DNA from: Linderina pennispora
Lineage: Eukaryota; Kickxellomycota; Kickxellomycetes; Kickxellales; Kickxellaceae
Length of the DNA stretch: 64,000 bases
Assembly: GCF_002104995.1 (NCBI RefSeq)
Contig: NW_024468249.1
Coordinates: 992,001-1,056,000 of the forward strand
Direction of reading: 5' to 3'
Of the stretch, positions 50,520 through 59,749 are shown one piece after another. The notes under the pieces are model-generated. The model did no database searches and was not told where the DNA came from. It worked only from the letters and a program-made list of their open reading frames with translations. Within the stretch, counting starts at the first letter, position 1. Each line of letters begins with the position of its first letter. The position numbers and the translations under genes are program-made.

Positions 50520-51733
50520 TCGTATTATATGGCGGTACTGAAGACAAAAACAAGGTGAAGAAAAAATAAAAGTGCGGTGTGAGGAAGAAAAGGTGTAGCT
50601 TCCGCAGGCCAAAACCCGCGCCCCTTGTATACAGACCGAGGGAGAGTTTGCATGCGGAGGGGATGTTCAAGCAAGGGGGAGTTTGGCTGGGAAGGTACAA
50701 GGGAAAACATGCAGCTACTCGTGCTTGCTCACCAGACCCATCCATTTTAGTCGTATTTGGCACACACGGACAGAAGCACATGAAAACAGAGTGCCTTTAT
50801 GATCCTTGGGTAAACATAGCCAGGAGGAGCACCGGAGGACAGCAGTGACCCGGGCCTGCGCAGCATCATGCCACCACGCTTGGGCTGATGAGATCCTTTT
50901 GTGCATTGGTTGCGCTGCCAGTGGTCTGAAGACCAGCCTGTTTTTCCTTTACAAGCCCATGCACAGACCGCCGCGAGACTGGCAGCTCCCATCAGCCTTG
51001 CCCATTTTGTTTTGGTCGGCGCAAGAAATTCAGGCTGAACATGACGGTGGCTCGCGGTACTTTGGCACCGAATCTGAACAGCACGGGCAGTGCGCTGGGT
51101 GCCGGAAGATATGCAGTCCAGAAGTGTCCGTCTGGCGGCACTGCATCCACGTCTGCCCACCAAGTGTTCCGTTTACTCCACTACCCCTCCCCCAACACGG
51201 GCCCACTTACCGGGTTCTCCCAGCGGCAGTAATTAGTCCGAGTAGACGAACACGCCTCCAGACTCGTATAGCATTTGTGCTTGTGAGGCTCCCAGCATCG
51301 TGAAGAAGGCCGGTAGAGGGGGAGGCAGCAAGCTGATTGGGCCCTGGAGCGGTCATGTGCCCTGGCAGCCATCCCGCCAGGCCAACCGCCCATTGATGCT
51401 GCAATCACAGCATGACAGCCCTTTTTTCCCTTTGCAGTGTAGTTTTCCTCAGCCCTTTTTCTCTCTTCTATTTTGCAGCCTAATATTTTTTCATTCGCCT
51501 TGTGTTTTGCTCGAAGGGAAGCACGCAAGAGCCTTTGATTATCTCTATCTGGTCCGGGTTACTCTTGGTCCCCTGTACTGTTTCTCAGCATCTCACCACT
51601 CCTATTACTCCCCCACTCTTGTACTCTTTTCACACAACACCCCCCCCCGCATCCCGTTATTGAACTAGCAGTAAGACGGAAGCAGCGTAATATAGCCGCA
51701 AACCCCCATTGTAAAGCACAAGCATAGACACAC
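50520..51733. other. Intergenic: divergent lipase/LDB promoters
   Basis: 1.2 kb between divergent starts. Short open frames on both strands have no recognisable domain. The part before the LDB gene is pyrimidine-rich with a C10 tract at about 51640-51649, suggesting a long 5' UTR for that regulator. Confidence 0.5.
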
Positions 51734-53683
51734 ATGAGCCTGCCACTCAACCTTGACGGACCACCGGCTGGCGGACAGACGCAGACGGGCAACACAGCGA
51801 TGAACCCAATTGCATATCACCTAGGACAGGGGGCAGGGATGTTCTCGGCCGGCACGCTGCCGCCGGGGATGCTGGCGAACGGGATCGGACAGGTGGCGCA
51901 CGGGGCAGCACCGATGCCCCAGTCACAGCAGCAGTCGACAGCCACGCTCATGCAGCAGCAGCATCAGCAGCATCAGCAGCAGCAACAGCTGCTGGGTTCA
52001 GTGAATGGCGGATGGGCATTCCATGCAGGGGCGGGCGTAGCTCAGCCAGGCATGGTGCAGCAGCAGAACCCGCTATTGGCCCAGATTGCCATGGCCCAGC
52101 AGGGTGAGACGCAGGTCCCGACGGCAGCGATGATGGCGGCAGCTGCAGCGTCGGGGCAGCTGCCGTACACACTGATGGCGCAGCTGCAGCGGCAGCAGCA
52201 CTTGGCCGACTCCACCGCCCCAGGCACAGTCAGCAGCGCAGCATCGGCAGCACTCAGCACACCGGCCCTGGCGACCGCTGGGCTGCCGCTAATGCCTCAG
52301 ACAGTTCCGGGGGTGCCAGCTGCCAGCCCGGCGCTCAGCACGGCGACGCGCAAGTCCAAGGGGTCGCCACGGATAAGTAAGCGGGCGCCCAAGGAGTCGA
52401 AGCGCAAGGCCGCGGCCAAAAAAGACAGCGAGGCTATGCCGCCGCCTGCGGGAAAGCGCAGCGTGCCACCAACCACCAAGCGCTCGCGCACCATGCCAGT
52501 GGTCCCTCAGCAGCTGGCGGTTGACACATCAGCACCGGGTGGTGTGCTGGCCAGCGGAGCCATGCTGCCGCCCGCCATGCCCATGTCGGCGGGCGTTGGC
52601 GGGCTGCGTGCGTCGAATCCGCTGGCGCAGCAGCCGCAGCAAAGCCAGCAGATTCCGCAGGCGCTGTCCAGGACCAGCAGCCGGCCGCCAGTGGTGCCAA
52701 TGGCTCCAGCGCCTAGTCTGCCGCGGCTGACGGCGCAGCAGGTGCTGGGCTCGGGCATCGAGCGGCTGCTGTCGTTCCACAGCCGACTGTCGGCGGGGGC
52801 AGGCACGCAGACCGAGGGGTTCTGGCAGGCGGCCATCCGCGACCACTTCACGGGCCGAGCCAACATCCGCATGGATCTGGGGCAGCAGGCGTACGACATG
52901 CCGATTGAGACGGCCGCGCGGTTCTACCACCAGCTGTTCACCGAGGGCAATGCGACGGCAATCCACGTGGCCCTGGGCGACGCCAGCGTTCACTTGGTGG
53001 ACCGCGCATCGTCCATAGTGGCCTTCCACGGCGTGCTGGTCACCACCGCCTATGCCAACGGGCGCCGCGTGGTGGAGACCGGCGACCTGCGCGTGATCTT
53101 CGACCCGGCGTTCAGCATCCACCTGTGGGCGTTCAGCGCCGCCGACTCGACGATCCTGCTGCCGCGCAAGCGCCCCAGCGGCGCCGACGACGCGATGACG
53201 CGGTCGGCCGACGCGACCATCATGCGCAACCTGGCGTGGCCGCGCGAGCTGCCGCCGCCGCGTCGCCGCAAGTCGGCCCACGGCAAGCAGCCGCCCGACG
53301 AGTGCAGTCTGCCGCCGTGCTCCATGCAGCACCTGGAGATGGCCAACATCATGTACTTGCTGCGCGACCTGGTGGCCCTGCAGATGCAGTTCCCACACGA
53401 GGACAATGTGCTGGCCAAGTGGGCCGAGATTGTCGGCCCCGAGCCCTACGTGCCGCCGGCGTCCGCCGCCAAGCTGCCGCTGCCGCCGCTGCCCCAGCAG
53501 ACCGAGAAAAAGCCCCGCATCCGCCGCAAGTCCGTCCCGGCCATAGCCCCGGCCAAGCCGCCAGACTTCCAGCAGTCGTGCAGTCCCATCCCCGAAACCA
53601 TCCCCGTGGTGCCCATCAAATCCAAGTCATCGGTGACGTCGACCGCCACTGCTAGCAGTTCCCGCGCGGCCCCCAAAAAATAA
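51734..53683 (+). CDS. LIM-domain-binding (LDB/Adn1/Mfg1-type) transcriptional co-regulator
   Basis: 649 residues. N-terminal 330 residues are Gln, Ala and Pro-rich low complexity (Q/H-rich run near 75-85) with a basic patch of RISKRAPKESKRKAAAKK type. The conserved domain spans about 335-575: ERLLSFHSRLSAGAGTQTEGF, then FWQAAIRDHFTG, ARFYHQLFTEGNAT, AFHGVLVTTAYANGRRVVET and MQHLEMANIMYLLRDLVALQ. This matches the LIM-binding domain (LDB1, plant LEUNIG-associated SEUSS, fungal Adn1/Mfg1). Fungal members partner with LisH proteins such as Flo8/Som1 to control adhesion and filamentous growth. The stop codon TAA is part of an AATAAA. Converges on the next gene with 37 bp between stops. Confidence 0.85.
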   Translation: MSLPLNLDGPPAGGQTQTGNTAMNPIAYHLGQGAGMFSAGTLPPGMLANGIGQVAHGAAPMPQSQQQSTATLMQQQHQQHQQQQQLLGSVNGGWAFHAGAGVAQPGMVQQQNPLLAQIAMAQQGETQVPTAAMMAAAAASGQLPYTLMAQLQRQQHLADSTAPGTVSSAASAALSTPALATAGLPLMPQTVPGVPAASPALSTATRKSKGSPRISKRAPKESKRKAAAKKDSEAMPPPAGKRSVPPTTKRSRTMPVVPQQLAVDTSAPGGVLASGAMLPPAMPMSAGVGGLRASNPLAQQPQQSQQIPQALSRTSSRPPVVPMAPAPSLPRLTAQQVLGSGIERLLSFHSRLSAGAGTQTEGFWQAAIRDHFTGRANIRMDLGQQAYDMPIETAARFYHQLFTEGNATAIHVALGDASVHLVDRASSIVAFHGVLVTTAYANGRRVVETGDLRVIFDPAFSIHLWAFSAADSTILLPRKRPSGADDAMTRSADATIMRNLAWPRELPPPRRRKSAHGKQPPDECSLPPCSMQHLEMANIMYLLRDLVALQMQFPHEDNVLAKWAEIVGPEPYVPPASAAKLPLPPLPQQTEKKPRIRRKSVPAIAPAKPPDFQQSCSPIPETIPVVPIKSKSSVTSTATASSSRAAPKK

Positions 53684-53720
53684 ACCGCTGGCGCCCGCAC
53701 CTTTTTATTACCTCTTCCTA

Positions 53721-54494
53721 CTACAAAACAAAGTCAACCACAATCTGCCAGAACCGCCTGTCGTCGAGCTGCCCAAAGTGCGTGCCCATGTCGCGCACCA
53801 CCAGCGTGACGTCCTCGTACCCCGAGCCCACCAGGCGCCCCGCGAACTGCGCTGCCTGGTCCGACCCGATCAGCTCGTCGGTCGTGCTGTTGGCCACCAG
53901 GAACCTGATATGCGCTGCCTCCGCAAGCTTGTTCTCTGCCAGCACATACGGGCTTGCCTCCTCATACTGGTCCTTGACGAACGCCATGTCGACAAAGTCG
54001 CTGTAGCTTGGATACGCCTGCAGCAAGCCGTCGAGGTTGTAGATCCCGCCCACACCCACCACACCCCTGATTCTTTTGCCCAAAGCAAACACATGCTCCC
54101 GCAAAACCAGCGCGCCCGCCAGCTGCGCGCCCGCCGAATGCCCGACCAGATACAGATTGTCGGTATCCACGCGGTCGCAGCCCGGGTACTGCCCGGCAAC
54201 AAGGAACTTTACTGCCGAAACCGTGTCATTCAGATGCATCGGATGCATGGTTGCCGGGTCGCCGCGCACGCTGAGCCGGTAGTTGATTACTGCCACGGCC
54301 AGCCGGTCCCGGGATAACCCTACCAGGCCCTTGGCCAGGGTGCTTGATTCGCTTTTGTCGCCGCTCCGCCAGGCGCCCCCGTGGATGTAAACAACTAGCG
54401 GGTGTTTTGCTGTGGCCGAGTCCGGCATGTACAGGTCGAGCGTCTGCAGCGCCGCGTGGTCCGAGACATAGGGAATGTCGCTGTGAATTTGCAT
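53721..54494 (-). CDS. Alpha/beta hydrolase, kynurenine-formamidase-like
   Basis: 257 residues from ATG 54494. HGGAW oxyanion motif at 39-43, nucleophile Ser120 in GHSAG, acid Asp206 in TTDELIG and catalytic His239 in MGTHF, in the right order and spacing. This is the BD-FAE/kynurenine formamidase group (yeast BNA7, which hydrolyses N-formylkynurenine in NAD synthesis), though carboxylesterases share the pattern and the substrate is not certain. A broken paralogue lies just upstream on the same strand (54798-55259), so the pair arose by tandem duplication. Frame extends upstream to 54710 without homology. Confidence 0.82.
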   Translation of the reverse strand: MQIHSDIPYVSDHAALQTLDLYMPDSATAKHPLVVYIHGGAWRSGDKSESSTLAKGLVGLSRDRLAVAVINYRLSVRGDPATMHPMHLNDTVSAVKFLVAGQYPGCDRVDTDNLYLVGHSAGAQLAGALVLREHVFALGKRIRGVVGVGGIYNLDGLLQAYPSYSDFVDMAFVKDQYEEASPYVLAENKLAEAAHIRFLVANSTTDELIGSDQAAQFAGRLVGSGYEDVTLVVRDMGTHFGQLDDRRFWQIVVDFVL

Positions 54495-54797
54495 TTTGCT
54501 GGCAGGAAATAAAAACCTAGCTGATAAGCGGTGGAGCCTGAGAGATTGAAGTGTTTGTGAAAGAGTGCGAGGTTTCAGTGGGAACAAGGCTGAACGATGA
54601 TGTGGGCTTGCTATTGCTGTGCATCCCGCCGGTACTGGGATTGCCCCCCGCCACCAGAGCCCGACGATCGCCATGATCATCCAATGATGTATTTCATATT
54701 GGCGCTCCACAAAAGAACTCCAGCAAGCAATATACCGCCCAGGTCATTAATTACCACACATAGATATACCAATATAGCGGGCTCTATGAAAGCGAGT
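54495..54797. other. Spacer between tandem hydrolase copies
   Basis: 303 bp holding the promoter of the intact hydrolase and the 3' end of the dead paralogue. No other feature. Confidence 0.5.
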
Positions 54798-55259
54798 TTA
54801 CGGAAGGAGGTGCTTGACGATGGCCTGTCAGAGCCTTGGGTTCTCCAGCTTGTCAAAGTGCGTGCCCATATCGCGCACCACCAGCGGGACATCCTCATAC
54901 CTCGAGTGCACCAGCTGGCTGGCAAACCTCGACGCATGGTCCGGGTACGTTCCGGTCAGGAGGAAGCACACGCCGGCAATCACGTCGTTGATATGCATCG
55001 GGTGCTTGGTTGACAGGTTGTCCTGGACGCTGAGCCGGTAGTTCAGCGCGGCCACCGCCACCGTATTGCTGGACAAGGCGACCAGGCTCTGGCAGAGATT
55101 GACAAAGTCGCTCTTGTCGTGCGCGCGCCAGCCGCCGCCGTGCACGAAAATCACCAGCGGCAGCCTCTTGCCTGCTGCTGCAGTGTCCAGGATGTACAGG
55201 TTCAGGTCCTGCCGGGTGACGGCGTTCACGGCGTAGGGGATGTTCTTGTGTATCTGCAT
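54798..55259 (-). pseudogene. Dead paralogue of the alpha/beta hydrolase
   Basis: Begins MQIHKNIPY like its intact neighbour (MQIHSDIPY) and keeps HGGGW and NYRLSVQDN. It then jumps in frame from TGTYP to DHASRFASQL, skipping the residues equal to 105-211 of the intact copy, including the nucleophile Ser120 and acid Asp206. It continues SRYEDVPLVVRDMGTHF and meets TGA at 54828-54830, exactly where the intact copy has Trp249 (TGG). Ten more codons then follow to a TAA at 54798, parallel to the end of the intact protein. Without the nucleophile it cannot be a hydrolase; a short 143-residue product is still possible. Confidence 0.85.
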
Positions 55260-56125
55260 GCTGGTAGAGTAAACAAAAGATGCTGTTGGTGGTTTGTGTA
55301 GAGAAAAGAAAACCTGGTTTCGATGTACCGTTTCTGGCGAGCTCTGTTAGGAACCCTCACCCGGGAAACCTGCCCCCGCTATATAGCTATCAGCTGCACA
55401 GGCTTCAGGAAGCTCACCAAGGTGCGTTGGATTTTGATGTTTTGCAGGAAAGCAATGCACTGGCATAAAATTAGTTGGTTAACAACCAAGTGTAAGCATG
55501 CCAATACCATGACTGATCTTTCCCGCAGCACATCGGATACTACCAGCCTGCGGGTGACCAGTGGAAATACATGCCTCTACTACTGCCGCAGGATTTCTGT
55601 GTTCTAGTTAATACTGACGTGAGTCTTTCATTGGCACCGTAATCAGCCTGCGAGGCATCTGCCTATGCGGTCCACCCAACTGTGATGACTTTTTTGTGTC
55701 TGGCTACCGATTAATGCAAGATGATCGACAGATATAACATCGTGCGGTATTCTCCCAGACACACGACATACCCTTGCACAATCAGCAATATATCTGCGGA
55801 ACATCCCGTAGAACGTGCTGTCATCATCCCTTCTACCCGCCCCCAACAACAGCACGCAGATCGTGTGTCGAATTCAAGGTGACACTTGAATCCACGCTGA
55901 TTCAACGCAGGCTAGCCTCCACTCTCTGGGATGCTGAAAGACACGTGAAAGCCTAAAAATATTTTTGTTGCTGCCTCGCATTCGCCTGCAAAAGCCCGAG
56001 TGTGTTCTTTGAAAAACTCCCCAGCCTCAACAGCACTTCTACGTCAACAGTTACATGAACTTTTTCTCTTCTCCATTCATACACAGCCCTCTATTCTACT
56101 CCATCTGCTCATTTTTTCCCCAAAC
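55260..56125. other. Intergenic before the MIT-like gene
   Basis: 866 bp with no recognisable coding sequence. The last 200 bp is A/C- and pyrimidine-rich, a likely promoter and leader. Confidence 0.5.
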
Positions 56126-57082
56126 ATGGCCTCCTCGTTTGTAATGGCGTCCACTCTAGCCAACCGCCTAGTCGACGGCGACAGGGGGTATATTCGCGTC
56201 AAGCGCTGGCTGTCCAAGATCGCGCATTCCGAAAAGCCCACCACACAGCCCGACGACTACGAGCCATCCATCTCCGACGACACCACGCTCTACACCGGGC
56301 GTCCACGCACCCTGTCCAACGCCTCCGAGGACTCTGCCACCAACCTCGCTCTGCTGCAGTACCAGATGCAGCAGCCGCCACTGATCAACTCGGCGCAGGT
56401 CGATGTGGCCATTGCGCTGGCGGTGCGCGCCCGGCAGGAGGACCGCGCAGGCAATACACATGCGGCCTCTGACCTATTCGTTGCTGCGCTTGAGCGCATG
56501 GCTTTGGCACTGCAGGACATTGGCCGCATTGAGAACGTGAATACACGTGAAAGGCTGACAACGCTGAAATTGCTGCTCGAGTCGAGCTGCCATCTGGATC
56601 CATCGCATAACCCGCAGTTTGCCAAGCTTTTAGCCAGCGAGCCCACAGTAGTTGAGCAGCGCACTGATAATGCAGCGCAGGCCCAACTGCAGGCAAGCGA
56701 CTCTGCTCTGTCGGACAGCTTGAAAGCCTCGCTGGCATCTACTCTGGCTACTGCCATGAGTCTATTCAACCAGGCGATGGTTATGTGGCTCGTGTTCCTG
56801 GGCAACGTGTTTGTATGGGCTGCCGTGCAGTTCAAGAACTCGCAGCTCCCCGAGATGCTGGGCCACCTGATCTTGCAGCTCGCCGCATGGGCGTACGGAC
56901 TCGGGGTACAGCTCAAAGTCCACGAGCATGTGGTGGCTGCAGGACAGCATGTGCTTGCATGGGCTGTGCAGCTGGACAAAAAGACGCATTTCTCGGGACG
57001 CCTGTGGTTGGCTGCTGCATCGATGCTGAGCGCCCTGGCGAGAGTTGTCGAAGAGTCAAGCACAAAGGCCAAGGCTGAGTAG
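56126..57082 (+). CDS. Unknown helical membrane-associated protein with MIT-like segment
   Basis: 318 residues from ATG 56126. Residues 1-90 are polar with a Ser-rich stretch. A helical segment at about 90-130, VDVAIALAVRARQEDRAGN with ASDLFVAALERMALALQDI, has the A-x3-E/D ... Y/F-x2-A-L pattern of an MIT domain, and MIT domains bind ESCRT-III tails. The C-terminal half is hydrophobic and amphipathic, with one likely membrane segment MVMWLVFLGNVFVWAAVQF at about 215-233. I do not recognise a specific family. The MIT reading is inference from the helical pattern only. Single exon. Confidence 0.7.
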   Translation: MASSFVMASTLANRLVDGDRGYIRVKRWLSKIAHSEKPTTQPDDYEPSISDDTTLYTGRPRTLSNASEDSATNLALLQYQMQQPPLINSAQVDVAIALAVRARQEDRAGNTHAASDLFVAALERMALALQDIGRIENVNTRERLTTLKLLLESSCHLDPSHNPQFAKLLASEPTVVEQRTDNAAQAQLQASDSALSDSLKASLASTLATAMSLFNQAMVMWLVFLGNVFVWAAVQFKNSQLPEMLGHLILQLAAWAYGLGVQLKVHEHVVAAGQHVLAWAVQLDKKTHFSGRLWLAAASMLSALARVVEESSTKAKAE

Positions 57083-57425
57083 CGTCTGGCATTGTGGCCT
57101 TTACATATAGCATAAACCCTCTATAATACACACATCACACATTTGTTGCTTCTTGGCTGGCGCGGGTATCGATAGCAATAGTGAAGATGGTGTTGATATC
57201 CTGGATCAGGCACCTGATAATGGGCCTGACATTTGAACCTGACAATGGCTGTGCATGGTGATGCGGTGCGTTTTGCATCGAGTCGACGATGCAGCGCGCC
57301 ATGGCCAGGACATTCCTACATGCCACGCGCCCTTTTCTTCTCTCCCTTTCCTTCATTTTCTGTTGCTCAAATTAAAGCCCCGTTCAAACTCCAGAATAGA
57401 GAGCAAACCACGAATAACTAACACA
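57083..57425. other. Intergenic
   Basis: 343 bp between the MIT-like gene and the edge of duplication copy B. No feature seen. Confidence 0.4.
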
Positions 57426-58404
57426 TTCTCAATGCTATTTGCCTTTGAAGCGCAGACATAATATGCATGTGGTTGGTGCAATTTTTACTTATATACGAAC
57501 GAAACATGTACACTATCTATAGTCGTTGAGAGATCCAGTTTTCACGCCCAGCTACTGACAGTCGCGACGAGCGTTGCACCCATGCCAGTCTCGCGCGACT
57601 TGAACTCATACGGCGCCTTGGGACTGCCCACAAAAAGCGAGAACCCGGTTCCCTTGCCTGCCGCAATCTTGCACTGCTCAGTGGCATCGATCTTGATCGG
57701 CTGCTTCGTGTCCTCGACGTAGAACGTGAACTCATCGCCCAAGAGCCCTGGCCTGTTGTCACCATTGACCGTAGCCTCGTCCCAGGTATTGGCGACAGCG
57801 ACCTGGAGCGTGATGTTCAGGGGCGGGACAGGAGTGTTGAATGGCGGCAGCGTCAGTTCGCAGCTCAGAAGGCGGTTGGGTGCCTGCGTAGCCTCCGAGG
57901 GAAGAGTGAAGCCGAGGAGTGCGAACTTTTCGGTGCTTGCCTTCAGCACAGGCTCGGAGCCGTGGGGTTTGGCAGACTCAATAGGGGCGACTGAGATCCA
58001 GGAGTCTTTGAAGGCAGCGACTGGCCCGTAGGTCTTGGGGTTGACGGCAGCAGCGAGGGGTGCGGCCAAGGCGAGGAGAGTGGTGGCGATGATAGCGGCC
58101 TTCATTCTAGGTTCTTTGGAGAAGTTGGCTGTTCCTTTGGTGTCGATGCTGGAATGTATCTGCTGGTAGTGGTGCTGGAATGTGAGGAGCATGTCCCAGA
58201 TCGCAGCCCTTTTATGCCAGGGATTCTGTGCTCGTTGCGCAAGACTGGTCCAGGAATAGCTTGCACTACGATGTCTAGAGGCTTGACAGGCTTTTATTTT
58301 AGAACATGCAAGGACATCAGACCCCACGGCATGCTGACAACCCAAGGTGAGTCGCGGCAGCGCGCTGATTTCCATGTATGACAACCCTAATGATTTCCCC
58401 AGCA
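57426..58404 (-). repeat. Inverted duplication, copy B (979 bp)
   Basis: Reverse-complement match of 43748-44726. Borders are sharp: flanking bases differ immediately on both sides. Outside 58404 there is no F-box-like coding sequence, so this copy carries only a fragment of that gene and is probably the derived one. No target duplication visible. Confidence 0.95.
57542..58105 (-). CDS. Small secreted DNRLRE/CBM96-like protein, copy B
   Basis: 187 residues, differing from copy A by one residue seen (Pro47 for Thr). Signal peptide at 1-20, same single beta-rich domain and same TATA-like box (58209-58215). Because the duplication includes about 300 bp upstream and 115 bp downstream, it should have the same core promoter and be expressed. 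Intact, no lesion. Confidence 0.75.
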   Translation of the reverse strand: MKAAIIATTLLALAAPLAAAVNPKTYGPVAAFKDSWISVAPIESAKPHGSEPVLKASTEKFALLGFTLPSEATQAPNRLLSCELTLPPFNTPVPPLNITLQVAVANTWDEATVNGDNRPGLLGDEFTFYVEDTKQPIKIDATEQCKIAAGKGTGFSLFVGSPKAPYEFKSRETGMGATLVATVSSWA

Positions 58405-58683
58405 TAGATCGAGGCTGCAGTGCTCCCCGCTACTTCCACATGCTCTGAGAATGGAGGTTGGCTGAAGTGTTTTATTCTCCGAGCGACCCTCTACTACGTA
58501 ATGCATTGAAACGAAAATAGGTGCAAGTAGAGCAAAGTGAAGTGGCATCTATTTGTATAATTTTATCGGCGCAATGCTTGTGTGGGTATATCCAGAAATA
58601 GTATTTAGAAATGGCGGTTTGGCACGCAGCCAGAAAACCTTCCCTGTTACTACTGGATTGTGGTCTGTGGAAACTAGTTGCTG

Positions 58684-59235
58684 TCAATTCTTCCGTCTCG
58701 GGGATACAGGAGAGCGCGATCTGCTGCTGCTGCCACTGCCATCGGAGGACTCGTTTGACGAATCATCAGCCTTGCGTGAGACGGGGCTGCGTGAACGGCT
58801 AGGCCGACGATGCCGACGGTTTCTATGGCGCCTTCTCCGCCTGCTGTAGTCCGACGACTCGCTGCCACTAGACTCCGATGCACTGCTGCTCTCGCTTCCC
58901 GACGACCTGCTGTCGCTGTACGACGACCGGCGGCGTCTGCTACGGTGTCTGTGGCGACGCCTTTCCTCCTCTTCTCTGCGCCTGGCGCGACTACGCGCAC
59001 GGTCCTCGAGCTCGGCAATGCGGGCGCGCAGCTTGGCCTTTTCGTCAGCGAACGGGTCTTTCTTTGCGGCCGACGCCCGGGGCTTTACCTTGATGTCGTT
59101 CTTGCACTCGTATGTGAGATGGCCCATGCCACCGCACTTGCGGCAGGTGCTATGTGTCACTGTCTGGTCGTCGCCCTTGACCAGGCGCTCGAATGCCTGC
59201 ACGCCGCGCTGCTGCTGGTCTTGCTCGTCTGCCAT
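58684..59235 (-). CDS. CCHC zinc-knuckle RS-rich protein (SREK1IP1/ZCCHC10-like)
   Basis: 183 residues from ATG 59235. A single zinc knuckle near the N-terminus, CRKCGGMGHLTYEC (C-x2-C-x4-H-x4-C), is followed by a short helix (KLRARIAELEDRARSRARRR) and a long Arg/Ser-rich tail with many SR, RSRSPVS and acidic-Ser segments. The combination matches SREK1IP1 and ZCCHC10, nuclear splicing-associated proteins; the HLTYEC version of the knuckle favours that group. Fungal homologues are uncharacterised. Divergent from GDA1. Confidence 0.78.
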   Translation of the reverse strand: MADEQDQQQRGVQAFERLVKGDDQTVTHSTCRKCGGMGHLTYECKNDIKVKPRASAAKKDPFADEKAKLRARIAELEDRARSRARRREEEERRRHRHRSRRRRSSYSDSRSSGSESSSASESSGSESSDYSRRRRRHRNRRHRRPSRSRSPVSRKADDSSNESSDGSGSSSRSRSPVSPRRKN

Positions 59236-59749
59236 CTTTTTTTGCTTTTGGGGTGGAAATAGAGTGTTTGTTACATAGGGCCAGCCGTGGCTTTTTTGTC
59301 GGCTGGAGCCCTTTTGCGCCACTGGTATTGGTGCAAAAAGTATGGTACTACCAGCCAGTTATCAAAGCCTGGACCGGCATTTGCTTTTCCGGCAGACTGG
59401 CAGCCTTTTGTTTATCGTTGCTCACCCCGGTTGCCCCACACCGCAAACACAGTCGAAGCGCTGCCGTTGCCACACCTTGTTGGGGGAGGCGTCGAGAGCT
59501 GCTGAAGCGCACAACGGCTGATTGGTAAAACCAGCGCGCAACAAGCAGAATCGGAATGCGAGCCCCACACTGGTGATCCCGAAATAGGAACACAGGTCCA
59601 GAAAATAGAGCAAAATGGCTTTTTCCTGCTTTACATCCTCGCTTGCCTCATAAATAGCCTCTGCCTGCCGCATTTCGCAATTTCTTTTCTTGCAGTCTCA
59701 TCCACCTTTCTCTCTGTTACTCTCCCTTTCCTTCAGTGCCCTTTACTTT
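59236..59749. other. Divergent promoter of zinc-knuckle gene and GDA1
   Basis: 514 bp. TATA-like CATAAATAG at 59649-59657, about 100 bp before the GDA1 ATG, then a pyrimidine-rich leader. No coding feature. Confidence 0.55.
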
